A DNA stretch of 64,000 bases. Source: Cryobacterium sp. BB307 (GTDB taxonomy: Bacteria > Actinomycetota > Actinomycetes > Actinomycetales > Microbacteriaceae). This document shows positions 1-8,996 of the stretch, piece by piece. How positions within the stretch are numbered: the first letter of the stretch is position 1; each line of letters opens with the position of its first letter. Below the pieces are notes generated by a model. It had not been told where the DNA came from. It ran no database searches and saw nothing but the letters and a program-made list of their open reading frames with translations. The stretch is taken from the NCBI RefSeq assembly GCF_012274275.1, contig NZ_JAANZA010000002.1:496001-560000 (forward strand). The letters run 5' to 3'. Both the position numbers and the translations under genes were made by a program.

Positions 1-639
1 CGAATTCCGCGCCGATTTCAGCCGCTCGACCACCACGACCGCCACGGCCGACGCAGCGGGAGTGAGCACACTGTTCAGTGCGATCACCGGGGTGAGCTCA
101 TCCACCCGCAGCTCGAAGCCGATGCCCGCGACAATGCTCGAGGCCCACAGCAGAGCAACTCCGATCACCGCCCGCGGATGCCACACCGCGGGAGCTCCGC
201 GGTCCTTGAACGCGAGCACGAGCAGGAACACGCCGCCGCCGATGGCCACCGGCAGCGCGCCCGCGAAGTCCAGGGCACCTGCGGTGCGGTACAGCCACAT
301 GCCGCCGCCACCGAACACAACGAGCGCGAGCGGCAGGAAGACCAGCACCGAGAACGCAACCGCAACCCCGGCGGCCGCCGACGGGCCGAACCTCTCGCAC
401 GCGGCCATCGCGACGCCCATCCCGACCACGAAACCTCCGGCGGGAACCAGCACGGCGAAGCCGAACGGCTGCCATCCGGCCAGCGCCGCCGCGATGCCTG
501 CCAGACACCACAGCGCAAACAGCGTCACGGCAGCCGGCCACAGCATCCGCCAGTGCCCGCCGCCGTACAGCAGCACGCCGGGCGTCGCGATGAGGATGCC
601 GACGACCCCCGCCACGAGCAGCAAGCTGTCAGCGAACAT
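1..639 (-). CDS. Amt-like ammonium transporter family membrane protein (3' end cut by window edge)
   Basis: The reading frame runs from an ATG at 639 off the left edge, giving 213 codons. The protein is very hydrophobic with several membrane segments. Two stretches resemble the ammonium transporter (Amt/MEP) fold: an N-terminal TPGxxLYGGG segment near residues 20-30 and an ALDFAGALP segment near residue 140, corresponding to the LDFAGG signature of Amt proteins. The spacing between them is shorter than in a standard Amt, so this is a divergent or reduced member. The start lies 3 nt after the stop of the membrane protein at 643-1416, so the two are probably co-transcribed. Family call is moderate; transport of ammonium is inference. 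Confidence 0.6.
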   Translation of the reverse strand, partial: MFADSLLLVAGVVGILIATPGVLLYGGGHWRMLWPAAVTLFALWCLAGIAAALAGWQPFGFAVLVPAGGFVVGMGVAMAACERFGPSAAAGVAVAFSVLVFLPLALVVFGGGGMWLYRTAGALDFAGALPVAIGGGVFLLVLAFKDRGAPAVWHPRAVIGVALLWASSIVAGIGFELRVDELTPVIALNSVLTPAASAVAVVVVERLKSARNS

Positions 640-642
640 GTG

Positions 643-1416
643 TCATCTGTACCACAGGACCAGTGAGCCGCCCGGTCCGCTCCGAGCGCCCAGCCGATCG
701 AGCGCCGCCCACAGCGCCACCAGCACGCCTGCGACCTCCAATGACTCCTCCACCAGCACCGCGATGTCGCCGATAATCAACAGTCCGTCCCTGTTGTGTC
801 CGACGTCGGCTGTCGTCAGCAATCCGCCGAGTGCCTCGATCCCGATCGCGCCGGCAAGGTACAGCGCACCGCCAAGAATTAGCCGGCGCCGCAGCACCCG
901 ATCCAGCGACCGAGCCACCCAGGTCAGCCACACCCCCACGGCCACCGCGACGGGCGCGGCGATGACAAGCCAGAGGTAAGCGAACGAGACGTCGATACCC
1001 AGCGTCGCCGGCAGGTTCCTGAGCCGGTCCTGAAGCGCGGCACCCTCTCCCGCCGACAGCACAATCGCTGCTCCGGCCATGACCGCGAACGGCAGCCGTT
1101 CGCGCGTGCGCCAGTTGACGAGCATGGCTATGCCGAACACGACGGCGAGCAGGGCAAGCAGGAACGCGGAGTACCACGCGAACAGGTTCGACTCGCCATT
1201 CGGATGAAACGCATCCACCAGCGCGCCGAGGATCGGAAGCGACTGCCGGGCGCCCGTCAGACCGAGGTACACGTCGAGAGCGATCCCGATGACGCACATC
1301 GCGCCGCCGACCACGGCCAGCACCGTCACCAGCGCGCCGAACCGGAACTCCGGCCCCTGAAGGGACTGGGGCGTGGGTGTCGCCTGCGGCATCCCCACAT
1401 GCTGGCACGGCGACAC
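643..1416 (-). CDS. Conserved membrane protein of unknown function
   Basis: 257 residues starting at a GTG, or 249 from the ATG at 1392; neither has a clear ribosome site. About seven or eight hydrophobic segments span most of the chain. Acidic residues occur inside or beside the last membrane segments (an EALGG motif and an EESLEVAG motif), a pattern that could line a transport or sensing path. I do not recognise the family. It sits directly upstream of the Amt-like gene with a 3-nt gap, so a shared operon is likely. It follows ZapE on the same strand at a short distance. Confidence 0.6.
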   Translation of the reverse strand: MSPCQHVGMPQATPTPQSLQGPEFRFGALVTVLAVVGGAMCVIGIALDVYLGLTGARQSLPILGALVDAFHPNGESNLFAWYSAFLLALLAVVFGIAMLVNWRTRERLPFAVMAGAAIVLSAGEGAALQDRLRNLPATLGIDVSFAYLWLVIAAPVAVAVGVWLTWVARSLDRVLRRRLILGGALYLAGAIGIEALGGLLTTADVGHNRDGLLIIGDIAVLVEESLEVAGVLVALWAALDRLGARSGPGGSLVLWYR

Positions 1417-1445
1417 GATGTCGGCCTACCGAATCCGGCAATGGA

Positions 1446-2474
1446 TTACTCGGGCGCCCCGGAGGTGAGCGAGATGAGACGCGAGATGGCGCGCAGATAC
1501 TTCTTCCGGTACCCGCCGCCCAGCATGTCCTCGGCGAACACCGCATCGAGCGGCACGCCGGAGGCGACAACGCGCACCTGCGCGTCGTACAGCCGGTCGA
1601 CGAACGCGACGAAACGCAGCGCATCCGTCTGGTGGTCGAGCACGGTAACGTTCCGCAGCCCGATCGCCTGCAGGCCGTCGACGAGCTTCGCGTAGCGCGA
1701 CGGGTGCACACCCCCCAAGTAGGAGATGACCGTCGCGAAGTCGTCCACTGTCGCGTTGCCGTCCAGGTCTGCGATCGCCTGCTCGAGCGCCGCGTCGTCG
1801 GCGACGCTGACCGCGTGCCCCTCGACATCGCGTCGGCGGTAATCGAGCCCGTCAATGCGGATGGTCGTGAACTGACCAGCGAGCGCGTCGATCTCCCGCA
1901 GGAAGTCCTGGGCGGCGAAGCGTCCCTCCCCCAGCGCGTTCGGTGGCGTGTTCGACGTCGCCGCGATTCGGGTTCCGGATGCGGTGAGCTCGCCGAGCAG
2001 GCGAGACATCATTCGGGTGTCGCCCGGGTCGTCCAGTTCGAACTCGTCGATGGCGAGGAACGATGAGCCACGCAGCATCTTCACCGTCTGCGCGTAGCCG
2101 AGGGAGCCGACCAGCGCGGTGTACTCGATGAAGGTGCCGAAGTACTTGCGGCCGGGCGCGAGGTGCCACAGCGAGGCAAGCAAGTGGGTCTTGCCGACGC
2201 CGAAGCCGCCGTCGAGGTAGATCCCGGGAAGCGTCTTCGGCGCCTTGCGTCTGGAGAACAGGCCGCCGCGGGCGGGCTGCCACGCCGCCACGAACTCGCG
2301 AATCGCGTCCACTGCCTCCGCTTGCGACGGGTAGTCAGGGTCCGGCTGGTAGTTGTCGATCGATGCGCCCCGGAACTGGCGCGGCGGCACCAGGTGATCG
2401 ACGATTTCGGTGCCGGTGAGGGATGGGCGACGGTCAGTGAGACTGCCCGCCACCCGCACATGTTCAGCGGGCAC
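1446..2474 (-). CDS. zapE: Cell division protein ZapE (AFG1-like AAA ATPase)
   Basis: 342 residues, the usual length for ZapE/AFG1 ATPases. Walker A is GFGVGKTH at residues 90-97 and Walker B is FLAIDEFELDDP near 139-150, matching the family's DEF motif. In proteobacteria ZapE binds FtsZ and destabilises the Z ring under stress; in actinobacteria the role is inferred. The GTG start at 2474 is preceded by an AAGGAAAG ribosome site. It is divergent from the sulfurtransferase at 2624. The ATPase family is certain, the division role less so. Confidence 0.9.
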   Translation of the reverse strand: MPAEHVRVAGSLTDRRPSLTGTEIVDHLVPPRQFRGASIDNYQPDPDYPSQAEAVDAIREFVAAWQPARGGLFSRRKAPKTLPGIYLDGGFGVGKTHLLASLWHLAPGRKYFGTFIEYTALVGSLGYAQTVKMLRGSSFLAIDEFELDDPGDTRMMSRLLGELTASGTRIAATSNTPPNALGEGRFAAQDFLREIDALAGQFTTIRIDGLDYRRRDVEGHAVSVADDAALEQAIADLDGNATVDDFATVISYLGGVHPSRYAKLVDGLQAIGLRNVTVLDHQTDALRFVAFVDRLYDAQVRVVASGVPLDAVFAEDMLGGGYRKKYLRAISRLISLTSGAPE

Positions 2475-2623
2475 GCGACTCTTTCCTTCGTGTAATGCTT
2501 GGACTCATCCGCCGCCACGTGGCAAGAAAGTGCGTAGATTCGTTGTGGGCGGCGCGAGATTCAAGCCTAACGCGCCGTGAACGCACCATTCGCCCGCAGG
2601 ACGGGCGCTGACTGGAGGTAATA

Positions 2624-3517
2624 ATGACCGTCGAGGTCGATTCATCCGAACGGTTCGCCGGCTACGCCAACCCGAACCGGCTTGTCACCACCGAGTGGTT
2701 GCAGGCGCACCTCGACAAGCCGGATCTCGTCGTCATCGAATCGAATGAGGATGTGCTGCTCTACGAGACCGGTCACATCCCCGGCGCCGTGAAGATCGAC
2801 TGGCACACCGACTTGAACGACCCGGTGCTGCGTGACTTCGTCGACGGCGATGCCTTTGCGAAGCTGATGAGCTCGAAGGGGATCGCGCGCGACTTCACCG
2901 TCGTCATCTACGGCGACAAGAACAACTGGTGGGCCGCGTACGCGCTGTGGGTATTCACCCTGTTCGGTCACGAGGATGTCCGCCTGCTCGATGGCGGCCG
3001 GAACAAGTGGATCGCCGAGGGCCGGGAACTGACCACCGAGGTGCCCCAGCGCACCCCGGTCGAGTACCCGATCATCCCCCGCAACGACCACGCGATCCGC
3101 GCGTTCAAGGACGACGTGCTCGACCACCTGGGCAAGCCGCTGATCGACGTCCGCTCCCCAGAGGAGTACAGCGGTGAGCGCACCACCGCACCGGCGTATC
3201 CGGAGGAGGGCGCGCTGCGCGCCGGCCACATCCCGACCGCGCGCAACGTCCCGTGGGGCCGCGCCGCAGCCGAGGACGGCACGTTCAAGCCCATCGACGA
3301 GCTGAAGGCGATCTACGTCGACGAGGCCGGGATCGGCGCCGCCGACGACGTCATCGCCTACTGCCGGATCGGTGAGCGCTCTGCGCACACCTGGTTTGTG
3401 CTGCACCACCTGGTGGGCATCCCGAAGGTGCGCAACTACGACGGCTCGTGGACCGAGTGGGGCAGCACCGTGAAAGTGCCGATCGTGCAGGGAGAAGCGC
3501 CCGGCGAGCTTCCCTGA
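2624..3517 (+). CDS. sseA: Thiosulfate/3-mercaptopyruvate sulfurtransferase (two rhodanese domains)
   Basis: 297 residues with two rhodanese domains. The first (about 20-140) is inactive; the second (about 165-295) carries the active-site Cys247 in CRIGERS, the loop typical of actinobacterial CysA/SseA-type enzymes. It transfers sulfane sulfur to cyanide or thiol acceptors. A strong GGAGGT ribosome site precedes the ATG. It is followed 21 nt later by SufE, so a sulfur-trafficking role (desulfuration, Fe-S or thio-cofactor supply) fits. Substrate preference between thiosulfate and mercaptopyruvate cannot be read from the sequence. Confidence 0.9.
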   Translation: MTVEVDSSERFAGYANPNRLVTTEWLQAHLDKPDLVVIESNEDVLLYETGHIPGAVKIDWHTDLNDPVLRDFVDGDAFAKLMSSKGIARDFTVVIYGDKNNWWAAYALWVFTLFGHEDVRLLDGGRNKWIAEGRELTTEVPQRTPVEYPIIPRNDHAIRAFKDDVLDHLGKPLIDVRSPEEYSGERTTAPAYPEEGALRAGHIPTARNVPWGRAAAEDGTFKPIDELKAIYVDEAGIGAADDVIAYCRIGERSAHTWFVLHHLVGIPKVRNYDGSWTEWGSTVKVPIVQGEAPGELP

Positions 3518-3526
3518 CCGCGGTGG

Positions 3527-3532
3527 GATAAT
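3527..3532 (+). promoter_or_regulatory. -10 element for leaderless sufE
   Basis: GATAAT ends 6 nt before the ATG of sufE and no Shine-Dalgarno sequence is present. The spacing fits transcription starting at or next to the start codon. Confidence 0.45.
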
Positions 3533-3538
3533 CGTCGG

Positions 3539-3979
3539 ATGACTGAAACGGCGGTACCCCCCGCGCTCGCCGAGATTCGTGACGAGTTCCTCGAACTCGA
3601 GCAGCAGGATCGACTCATGCTGCTGCTCGAGTTCGCGAACGAGCTCCCGGAGCTTCCGGAGCGATTCCAGGACCACCCCGACCTGCTCGAGCGTGTCACC
3701 GAGTGCCAGTCCCCCGTCTACCTCTTTGTCGAGGTTGACGACGAGCGTGTCGTGCACATGCACGCGACGGCCCCCAGGGAAGCGCCCACCACGCGCGGAT
3801 TCGCGTCGATTCTGGTGCAGGGACTGTCCGGGCTCACCGCCGACGAGGTGCTCGCCACGCCGGACGACTACCCGCAGACCATCGGCCTGAACGAGGCAGT
3901 GAGCCCGCTTCGCATCCGGGGCATGAGCGGCATGCTGGGCAGGACGAAGCGGCAGGTGCGCGCGAAAGCTGCCGCGTGA
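3539..3979 (+). CDS. sufE: SufE-like cysteine desulfuration protein
   Basis: 146 residues, the normal SufE length. The sulfur-accepting cysteine is Cys56 in ERVTECQSPVYL, and the characteristic ILVQGLSG segment follows. SufE proteins accept persulfide from a cysteine desulfurase (SufS) and pass it on for Fe-S cluster assembly. Here the gene follows a sulfurtransferase instead of sufS, an arrangement common in actinobacteria. The ATG has no ribosome site but a GATAAT -10 element 6 nt upstream. Its stop overlaps the GTG of the next gene by a GTGA junction. Confidence 0.9.
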   Translation: MTETAVPPALAEIRDEFLELEQQDRLMLLLEFANELPELPERFQDHPDLLERVTECQSPVYLFVEVDDERVVHMHATAPREAPTTRGFASILVQGLSGLTADEVLATPDDYPQTIGLNEAVSPLRIRGMSGMLGRTKRQVRAKAAA

Positions 3980-4677
3980 ATCTCACGCGGCTCATTCCGC
4001 AGCCGCCGCTCACGATAGACACCACCGCCGACGACGCGGCAGCGCGCCTCGAAGAGCTGTACGCAAGCGAGGCCACCTGGTTGCGCATCAACATGATCGC
4101 AAGCCTCAACGGGTCAGCGGTCGGCGTCGACGGCACCTCCAACAGCCTGACCAGCCGCGTCGACCGGCGCATCCTCGGGGCGATCCGACGGCAGAGCGAC
4201 ATCGTGCTCGTCGGCGCCACCAGCATCCGGAACGAGGGTTACCTGATGCCGCGCACAGCCGCGCTCGCCATCGTCACGGCCAGCGGTGACCTCGAGGGCA
4301 ACAAAATCCCGGCGGACCTCGCACCGGGTCGGCTGATCGTCGTGTGCCCGTCGCACGCCGCCGCGCGCGTGCGGAACCACCTGCCCGACACGGTTGACAT
4401 CGTCGAGACCGGCGACGAGCGCCCGGATGCCGCCGGCATCGTCTCCGCGCTTCGCGACCGCGGTCACCGCCGCATCGTCTGCGAGGGCGGCCCGAATCTG
4501 GCGGCCCAGCTGCTGGATTCCGGACTGGTGGACGAACTGTGCCTGTCGACCAGTCCGCTGTCCGTGCCGTCGGTGCTGCCTGTGTTGCCGGGTCAACTGC
4601 CGCAGCGGCTCGAGCTGACCCAGCTGCTGGCCGATGACGACGGCGCGCTTTACGCCCGCTGGCGGGTCACGCGTTGA
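3976..4677 (+). CDS. RibD C-terminal-type pyrimidine reductase family protein
   Basis: 233 residues beginning at a GTG that overlaps the sufE stop (GTGA), so it is translationally coupled. The sequence shows the dihydrofolate-reductase-like RibD_C fold: an N-terminal INMIASLNG segment, VLVGATSIRNEGY, and CEGGPNLAAQLL near residues 170-181, the NADPH-binding motif. There is no deaminase domain. Actinobacterial proteins of this type are annotated as riboflavin-specific or general pyrimidine reductases; the physiological substrate is uncertain. The 3' end overlaps the convergent hydrolase gene by 11 bp. Confidence 0.8.
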   Translation: MNLTRLIPQPPLTIDTTADDAAARLEELYASEATWLRINMIASLNGSAVGVDGTSNSLTSRVDRRILGAIRRQSDIVLVGATSIRNEGYLMPRTAALAIVTASGDLEGNKIPADLAPGRLIVVCPSHAAARVRNHLPDTVDIVETGDERPDAAGIVSALRDRGHRRIVCEGGPNLAAQLLDSGLVDELCLSTSPLSVPSVLPVLPGQLPQRLELTQLLADDDGALYARWRVTR

Positions 4678-5869
4678 GCTCTGGCCGGCCGAGCCAAATC
4701 CGGATGGTGCCCACGAACCGCTCCTCGTCGTAGTTCCACAACTTCGTGTGCCGTGCGACGGTGAAGGCCTCCAGTTGCACGATGTCCGGCCGGGCTTTCG
4801 CCAGTGCGCGCGAGCCGGTCGAGGGCACGAAGCCGTCGTCGTCGCTGTGCAGGATGAGTATGGGCAGGTCAAGCTCGTCGGCACGGCGCACGAAGTTCAG
4901 GCGTGCAAGGTCGATCGGGTCGCGTTGGCCGGTGAGGATGCGCCCCCAGGGTGCGCCGATGGCGCGGAATACCGACCGACTCACCGGAACGGGCAGCCCC
5001 GCCTCCCCCGCGATCGCCTCGAGCGTGATCACCCAGTCGATCACCGGCGACTCGAGCACGACGCCGCGCACGAGCGGCGCGAGTTGGGACCGGGTGACCG
5101 CCTGAAGCACCGTCGCCCCGCCCATCGACCAGCCCATGAGCACGATGTGCCTCGCCCCGCGCTCCTGTGCGTACTGCATCGCGGATTCGACATCCCGCCA
5201 TTCGGTGTCGCCGAGGGAGTATCGACCATCGGCACTCGATGGGGCGTCGCCGTCGTTGCGGTACGAGATGAGGAGGCTGTGGTAGCCGGCGTCGCGGAAG
5301 ACCGGCACGGCGCGCAGTCCCTCCGGCCGGCGCACCGCCCGGCCGTGCACCTGGATCACCCAGCGGTCGGTGTCCTCGATGCGCCGGTCATCGTGCGCCG
5401 CGATGAGCCACGCCGGTGCTGGACCGAGCTCGGTGTCGATGTCGACGTCCTCGTAACCGACGCCGAGGTCATCCGGGGTCAGGTACCACCATCCGGCGAT
5501 CCGGCCGCTGCGGGCGAGCCGCAGTTCTCCGTGGCTCACGTCGTCGAGTCGCCTGGTAACCGTCTCGTCGGTCTCGCTGAGAATGTCGCCGATGCGCGCG
5601 TGACCTCTGTCGTTCGAGAACCACAGGCTGTACCGGCCGCTGATCACGGTGTCAGCGGAGCGCCGCAGCTCGATCGTGCCTTCCGTCTCGTCGACGCCGA
5701 CGATCACGACGTCCTGTTGACGCTTGCGTGGCGGAACAATGATGGTGCGCGCGACAGCCGCGGTCAGCCAGGCGGTCGCGAGCAGGCCGAAGGCTGCAAG
5801 TCCCCCGACGGCGACAAGCCCGAGACGCAAGTACGGCCTGGGGTCGGCGTGCCTGCGGGAAACTGCCAC
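4667..5869 (-). CDS. Membrane-anchored alpha/beta hydrolase
   Basis: 400 residues with one N-terminal membrane segment (about residues 15-40) and an alpha/beta hydrolase domain after residue about 165. The nucleophile elbow is GWSMGG with Ser248; an Asp in HSDDDGFVP near 345 and a His in ARHTKLW near 372 complete a plausible catalytic triad. Residues 50-150 form an extra N-terminal domain, probably extracytoplasmic. The substrate is unknown (esterase, lipase or peptidase are all possible). The GTG start has a TAAAGT -10 element 6 nt upstream and no ribosome site. Confidence 0.8.
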   Translation of the reverse strand: MAVSRRHADPRPYLRLGLVAVGGLAAFGLLATAWLTAAVARTIIVPPRKRQQDVVIVGVDETEGTIELRRSADTVISGRYSLWFSNDRGHARIGDILSETDETVTRRLDDVSHGELRLARSGRIAGWWYLTPDDLGVGYEDVDIDTELGPAPAWLIAAHDDRRIEDTDRWVIQVHGRAVRRPEGLRAVPVFRDAGYHSLLISYRNDGDAPSSADGRYSLGDTEWRDVESAMQYAQERGARHIVLMGWSMGGATVLQAVTRSQLAPLVRGVVLESPVIDWVITLEAIAGEAGLPVPVSRSVFRAIGAPWGRILTGQRDPIDLARLNFVRRADELDLPILILHSDDDGFVPSTGSRALAKARPDIVQLEAFTVARHTKLWNYDEERFVGTIRIWLGRPELNA

Positions 5870-5875
5870 CCTGAA

Positions 5876-5881
5876 ACTTTA
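5876..5881 (-). promoter_or_regulatory. -10 element for leaderless hydrolase gene
   Basis: On the minus strand TAAAGT is followed by 6 nt and then the GTG start. It overlaps the opposing -10 element (TAGTCT at 5880-5885) by two bases. Confidence 0.5.
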
Positions 5882-5885
5882 GTCT
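5880..5885 (+). promoter_or_regulatory. -10 element for leaderless DUF3000 gene
   Basis: TAGTCT, 7 nt, then the GTG start at 5893; no Shine-Dalgarno sequence. It shares two bases with the opposing TAAAGT element. Confidence 0.5.
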
Positions 5886-5892
5886 GCTGAAC

Positions 5893-6486
5893 GTGTCCGA
5901 CACCGTGACCGGTTCGCCGGTGCCAGCGCCCTTCGGCGCGGCGATCGACTCGATTCACGCAGCAACGCTGCGCAGTGAACTCGTGGTCACAGAGCTGCCC
6001 GCGCCGGGTTCGCTCGCACCGCACTCCATCGCCTTCGCGGCTGACGTCACCCCCGCGCGGCACAGCGACGACTCCGACCTCGCAACGGGCCGCTTCGTGC
6101 TGCTCTACGACCCCAGCTCTCCGGATGCCTGGGGCGGGCCGTTCCGCGTCGTGTGCTTCGCGCAGGCACCGCTCGAGACCGACATCGGCGTCGATCCGTT
6201 CCTCGCCGCAGTGGCCTGGTCGTGGCTGATCGACGCGCTCGACACTCGCGGTGCGCGCTACCACTCCCCATCAGGCACGGCCACCAAGATCCTCTCCACC
6301 GGGTTCGGCGAGCTGGAGGTCCAGGGCGACGGTGCGCAGATCGAGCTGCGCGCGTCCTGGAGCCCCGACGACAGCGCGCTCGGCCCGCACGTTGAGGCAT
6401 GGGGCGACCTGGTCTGCATGCTCGCCGGGCTGCCTCCCGTTCCAGAGGGCGTCAGCGTTCTCCCGACTCGGCGCAAGGGCGCGTGA
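5893..6486 (+). CDS. DUF3000 domain-containing protein
   Basis: 197 residues, GTG start. It matches the actinobacterial DUF3000 family in length and in segments such as DPFLAAVAWSWLIDAL and EAWGDLVCMLAGLPPVPEGV. No catalytic motif is evident. The gene overlaps the following RNase D by GTGA; this pairing is conserved in actinobacteria and suggests a functional link to RNA processing, which is inference. Expression appears leaderless from a TAGTCT -10 element. Confidence 0.85.
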   Translation: MSDTVTGSPVPAPFGAAIDSIHAATLRSELVVTELPAPGSLAPHSIAFAADVTPARHSDDSDLATGRFVLLYDPSSPDAWGGPFRVVCFAQAPLETDIGVDPFLAAVAWSWLIDALDTRGARYHSPSGTATKILSTGFGELEVQGDGAQIELRASWSPDDSALGPHVEAWGDLVCMLAGLPPVPEGVSVLPTRRKGA

Positions 6487-7727
6487 CGGGCGAAGACGCG
6501 GGTGGCGGGACCCGTGAGGACAAGGGTGGGCACGAGCCGCTGCGCGTGATCGACAACCGTGACGACTACCTCGACGCTGTGCGCCAGGTCGCCGCGGGCA
6601 CCGGCCCGGTCGCGATCGACGCCGAGCGGGCATCCGGCTACCGCTACTCCCAACGCGCCTACCTCATCCAGCTCTACCGCGACGGGGCAGGAACGTTCCT
6701 GTTCGATCCTCCGGCCATTGGCGACTTCAGCGAACTGGCCGATGTCATCCGTGACGAGGAATGGGTGCTGCACGCCGCGAGCCAGGACCTCGCCTGCCTG
6801 CGCGAAGTCGGCCTCGAACCGAACCGCATTTTCGACACCGAGCTGGGGGCGCGGCTCGCGGGCCTTCCACGCGTCGGCCTTGGCGCAGTGGTCGAGGAAC
6901 TCCTCGGCATCAAGCTCGCCAAGGAGCACTCGGCGGCGGACTGGTCGACCAGGCCGCTGCCCGAGTCCTGGCTTGTCTATGCGGCGCTCGACGTGCAGCT
7001 GCTCGTGCGGCTGCGGGCCGAAGTCGCCGCGCTGCTCGTCGAGGCGGGCAAGAAGGAGCTGGCGGAGCAGGAATTCGATGCGGTCCGCACCAAGGAGCCC
7101 AAGCCGGTGGTCTCCGAACCGTGGCGGAGACTCTCCGGCATGCACGCCCTGCGCACGCCCCGCTCGCTCGCGGTCGCCCGCGCGCTGTGGCAGGCACGCG
7201 ACGAGTACGCGCAGGAGATCGACACCGCGAGCGGCCGGCTGCTTCCGGATGCGTCGATCGTCGCCGCAGCCAAGGCATTGCCGCGAACGCGTGGCGAGCT
7301 CATGAAGATCAAGGAGTTCACCGGGCGTGCCAGCCGCACCCAACTCCCCCGCTGGCTTGCCGCTATCGAGGAGGGCATGGCGGCCGAAGACCTGCCGCCG
7401 CTGCGAGTGCCAGGCGACTCCATCCCGCCCGCACGGTCCTGGTCCGATCGCAACCCGGAAGCCGACCGCCGCCTGCGCGCCGCGAAGGCGCAGATCACCT
7501 CGCTGTCCGATCGGGTCGCCATCCCGGTCGAGAACGTGCTCACCCCTGAGCTCCTGCGCCGCGTAGCGTGGGCGCCGCCGCAGCCGATCACCACCGAGAG
7601 CGTCGGCGAGGCCCTCGCGGGCGGCGGTGCGCGCCCCTGGCAGATTGACGCAACCGCACAGTTGATCGCGGATGCCTTTGTGGAAGTCGACCAAAGCGCC
7701 GACACCGCCCAATCCGACGATTCGTAG
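6483..7727 (+). CDS. rnd: Ribonuclease D (3'-5' exonuclease with HRDC domain)
   Basis: 414 residues when started at the GTG (6483) that overlaps the DUF3000 stop; a longer upstream ATG lies wholly inside DUF3000 and is rejected. The DEDD-type exonuclease domain spans about residues 20-190: VAIDAERASGYRYSQRAYLIQL (Asp/Glu pair), HAASQDLACL and a final YAALDVQLLVRL motif. An HRDC-like helical domain follows (about 215-300). RNase D trims the 3' ends of tRNA and other stable RNAs. The pair with DUF3000 forms a two-gene operon. Confidence 0.9.
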   Translation: MTGEDAGGGTREDKGGHEPLRVIDNRDDYLDAVRQVAAGTGPVAIDAERASGYRYSQRAYLIQLYRDGAGTFLFDPPAIGDFSELADVIRDEEWVLHAASQDLACLREVGLEPNRIFDTELGARLAGLPRVGLGAVVEELLGIKLAKEHSAADWSTRPLPESWLVYAALDVQLLVRLRAEVAALLVEAGKKELAEQEFDAVRTKEPKPVVSEPWRRLSGMHALRTPRSLAVARALWQARDEYAQEIDTASGRLLPDASIVAAAKALPRTRGELMKIKEFTGRASRTQLPRWLAAIEEGMAAEDLPPLRVPGDSIPPARSWSDRNPEADRRLRAAKAQITSLSDRVAIPVENVLTPELLRRVAWAPPQPITTESVGEALAGGGARPWQIDATAQLIADAFVEVDQSADTAQSDDS

Positions 7728-7797
7728 AAAGAATCAAAGGATTCTTAGGGCAAATCGCCCGACTCTAGGATCAGTGGGACTTGTCTGAGGAGGCACA

Positions 7798-8994
7798 GTG
7801 GTCGAGAGAACAGAAGTCGTCTTCGTCGATGGCGTTCGCACCCCGTTCGGGCGCGCCGGCGAGAAGGGCATGTACTGGAACACCCGCGCCGACGACCTTG
7901 CGGTCAAGGCGATGATCGGTCTGCTGGAGCGGAACCCAGAGGTTCCCAAGGACCGTATCGACGACGTCGCGATCGCCGCGACGACGCAGCAGGGTGACCA
8001 GGGCCTGACGCTCGGCCGCACCACAGCGATGCTCGCAGGACTGCCCAAGTCGGTGCCCGGTTACGCCATCGACCGGATGTGCGCCGGTGCGATGACCTCC
8101 GTCACGACGACGGCAGGCGCGATCGCGTTCGGCGCTTACGAGCTGGCGATCGCCGGCGGTGTCGAGCACATGGGTCGTCACCCGATGGGGTTCAACGCCG
8201 ACCCGAACCCGCGCTTCCTCGCCGAGAAGCTGGTGAGCCCCGACGCGCTGAACATGGGGATGACGGCCGAGCGCATCCATGACCGTTTCCCGCACCTCAC
8301 CAAGGAGCGCGCGGACCGTTACGCGATGCGCAGCCAGCACAAGCTCGCCGCTGCGTACGAGGCCGACAAGATCCAGCCCGACCTGATCCCGGTCGCCATC
8401 CGCAGCGATGAGGGCTGGGGACTCGCCACGCGCGACGAGGCGCCGCGCCCGGAAACCACCATGGAGGGACTGGCCGGCCTGAAGACGCCGTTCCGTCCGC
8501 ACGGCCGGGTGACCGCGGGAAACTCCTCCGGCCTCAACGACGGCGCCACCGTGAGCCTGATGGCATCCGCCGCCGCGGCGAAGGAATTCGGGTTGAAGCC
8601 GAAGATGCGCATGGTGAGCTTCGCGTTCGCCGGGGTCGAGCCGGAGATCATGGGCATCGGACCGGTCCCGTCGACCGAGAAGGCGCTGCGCAAGGCGGGC
8701 CTGTCGATCGACGACATCGGACTGTTCGAGCTGAACGAGGCGTTCGCGGTGCAGGTGCTGTCGTTCCTCGACCACTTCGGTATCGACGACGACGACCCAC
8801 GCGTCAACCCGTGGGGCGGCGCGATCGCGATCGGGCACCCGCTCGCGTCATCCGGTGTCCGCCTGATGATCCAGCTCGCCCGGCAGTTCGAGGAGCACCC
8901 GGAGGTGCGCTACGGCGTGACCGCGATGTGCGTTGGCCTCGGCCAGGGCGGCACCGTGATCTGGGAAAACCCGAACTTCAAGGGAGGCAAGTGA
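7798..8994 (+). CDS. fadA: Acetyl-CoA acyltransferase (thiolase, beta-oxidation)
   Basis: 398 residues, the thiolase length. The acyl-binding Cys95 lies in IDRMCAGAMT, followed by NEAFAVQ, GHPLASSG and the C-terminal MCVGLGQGG with the second catalytic Cys378. It cleaves 3-ketoacyl-CoA to acetyl-CoA and a shortened acyl-CoA. The GTG start is preceded by a GAGGAGG ribosome site. fadB begins just 2 nt after the stop, so these two encode the trifunctional beta-oxidation complex. Confidence 0.93.
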   Translation: MVERTEVVFVDGVRTPFGRAGEKGMYWNTRADDLAVKAMIGLLERNPEVPKDRIDDVAIAATTQQGDQGLTLGRTTAMLAGLPKSVPGYAIDRMCAGAMTSVTTTAGAIAFGAYELAIAGGVEHMGRHPMGFNADPNPRFLAEKLVSPDALNMGMTAERIHDRFPHLTKERADRYAMRSQHKLAAAYEADKIQPDLIPVAIRSDEGWGLATRDEAPRPETTMEGLAGLKTPFRPHGRVTAGNSSGLNDGATVSLMASAAAAKEFGLKPKMRMVSFAFAGVEPEIMGIGPVPSTEKALRKAGLSIDDIGLFELNEAFAVQVLSFLDHFGIDDDDPRVNPWGGAIAIGHPLASSGVRLMIQLARQFEEHPEVRYGVTAMCVGLGQGGTVIWENPNFKGGK

Positions 8995-8996
8995 CC

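Noticed and set aside
62..979. 305-codon plus-strand frame at the left edge
   Set aside because: Ser/Thr/Pro/Ala low-complexity translation without motifs; the opposing frames are clear membrane proteins.
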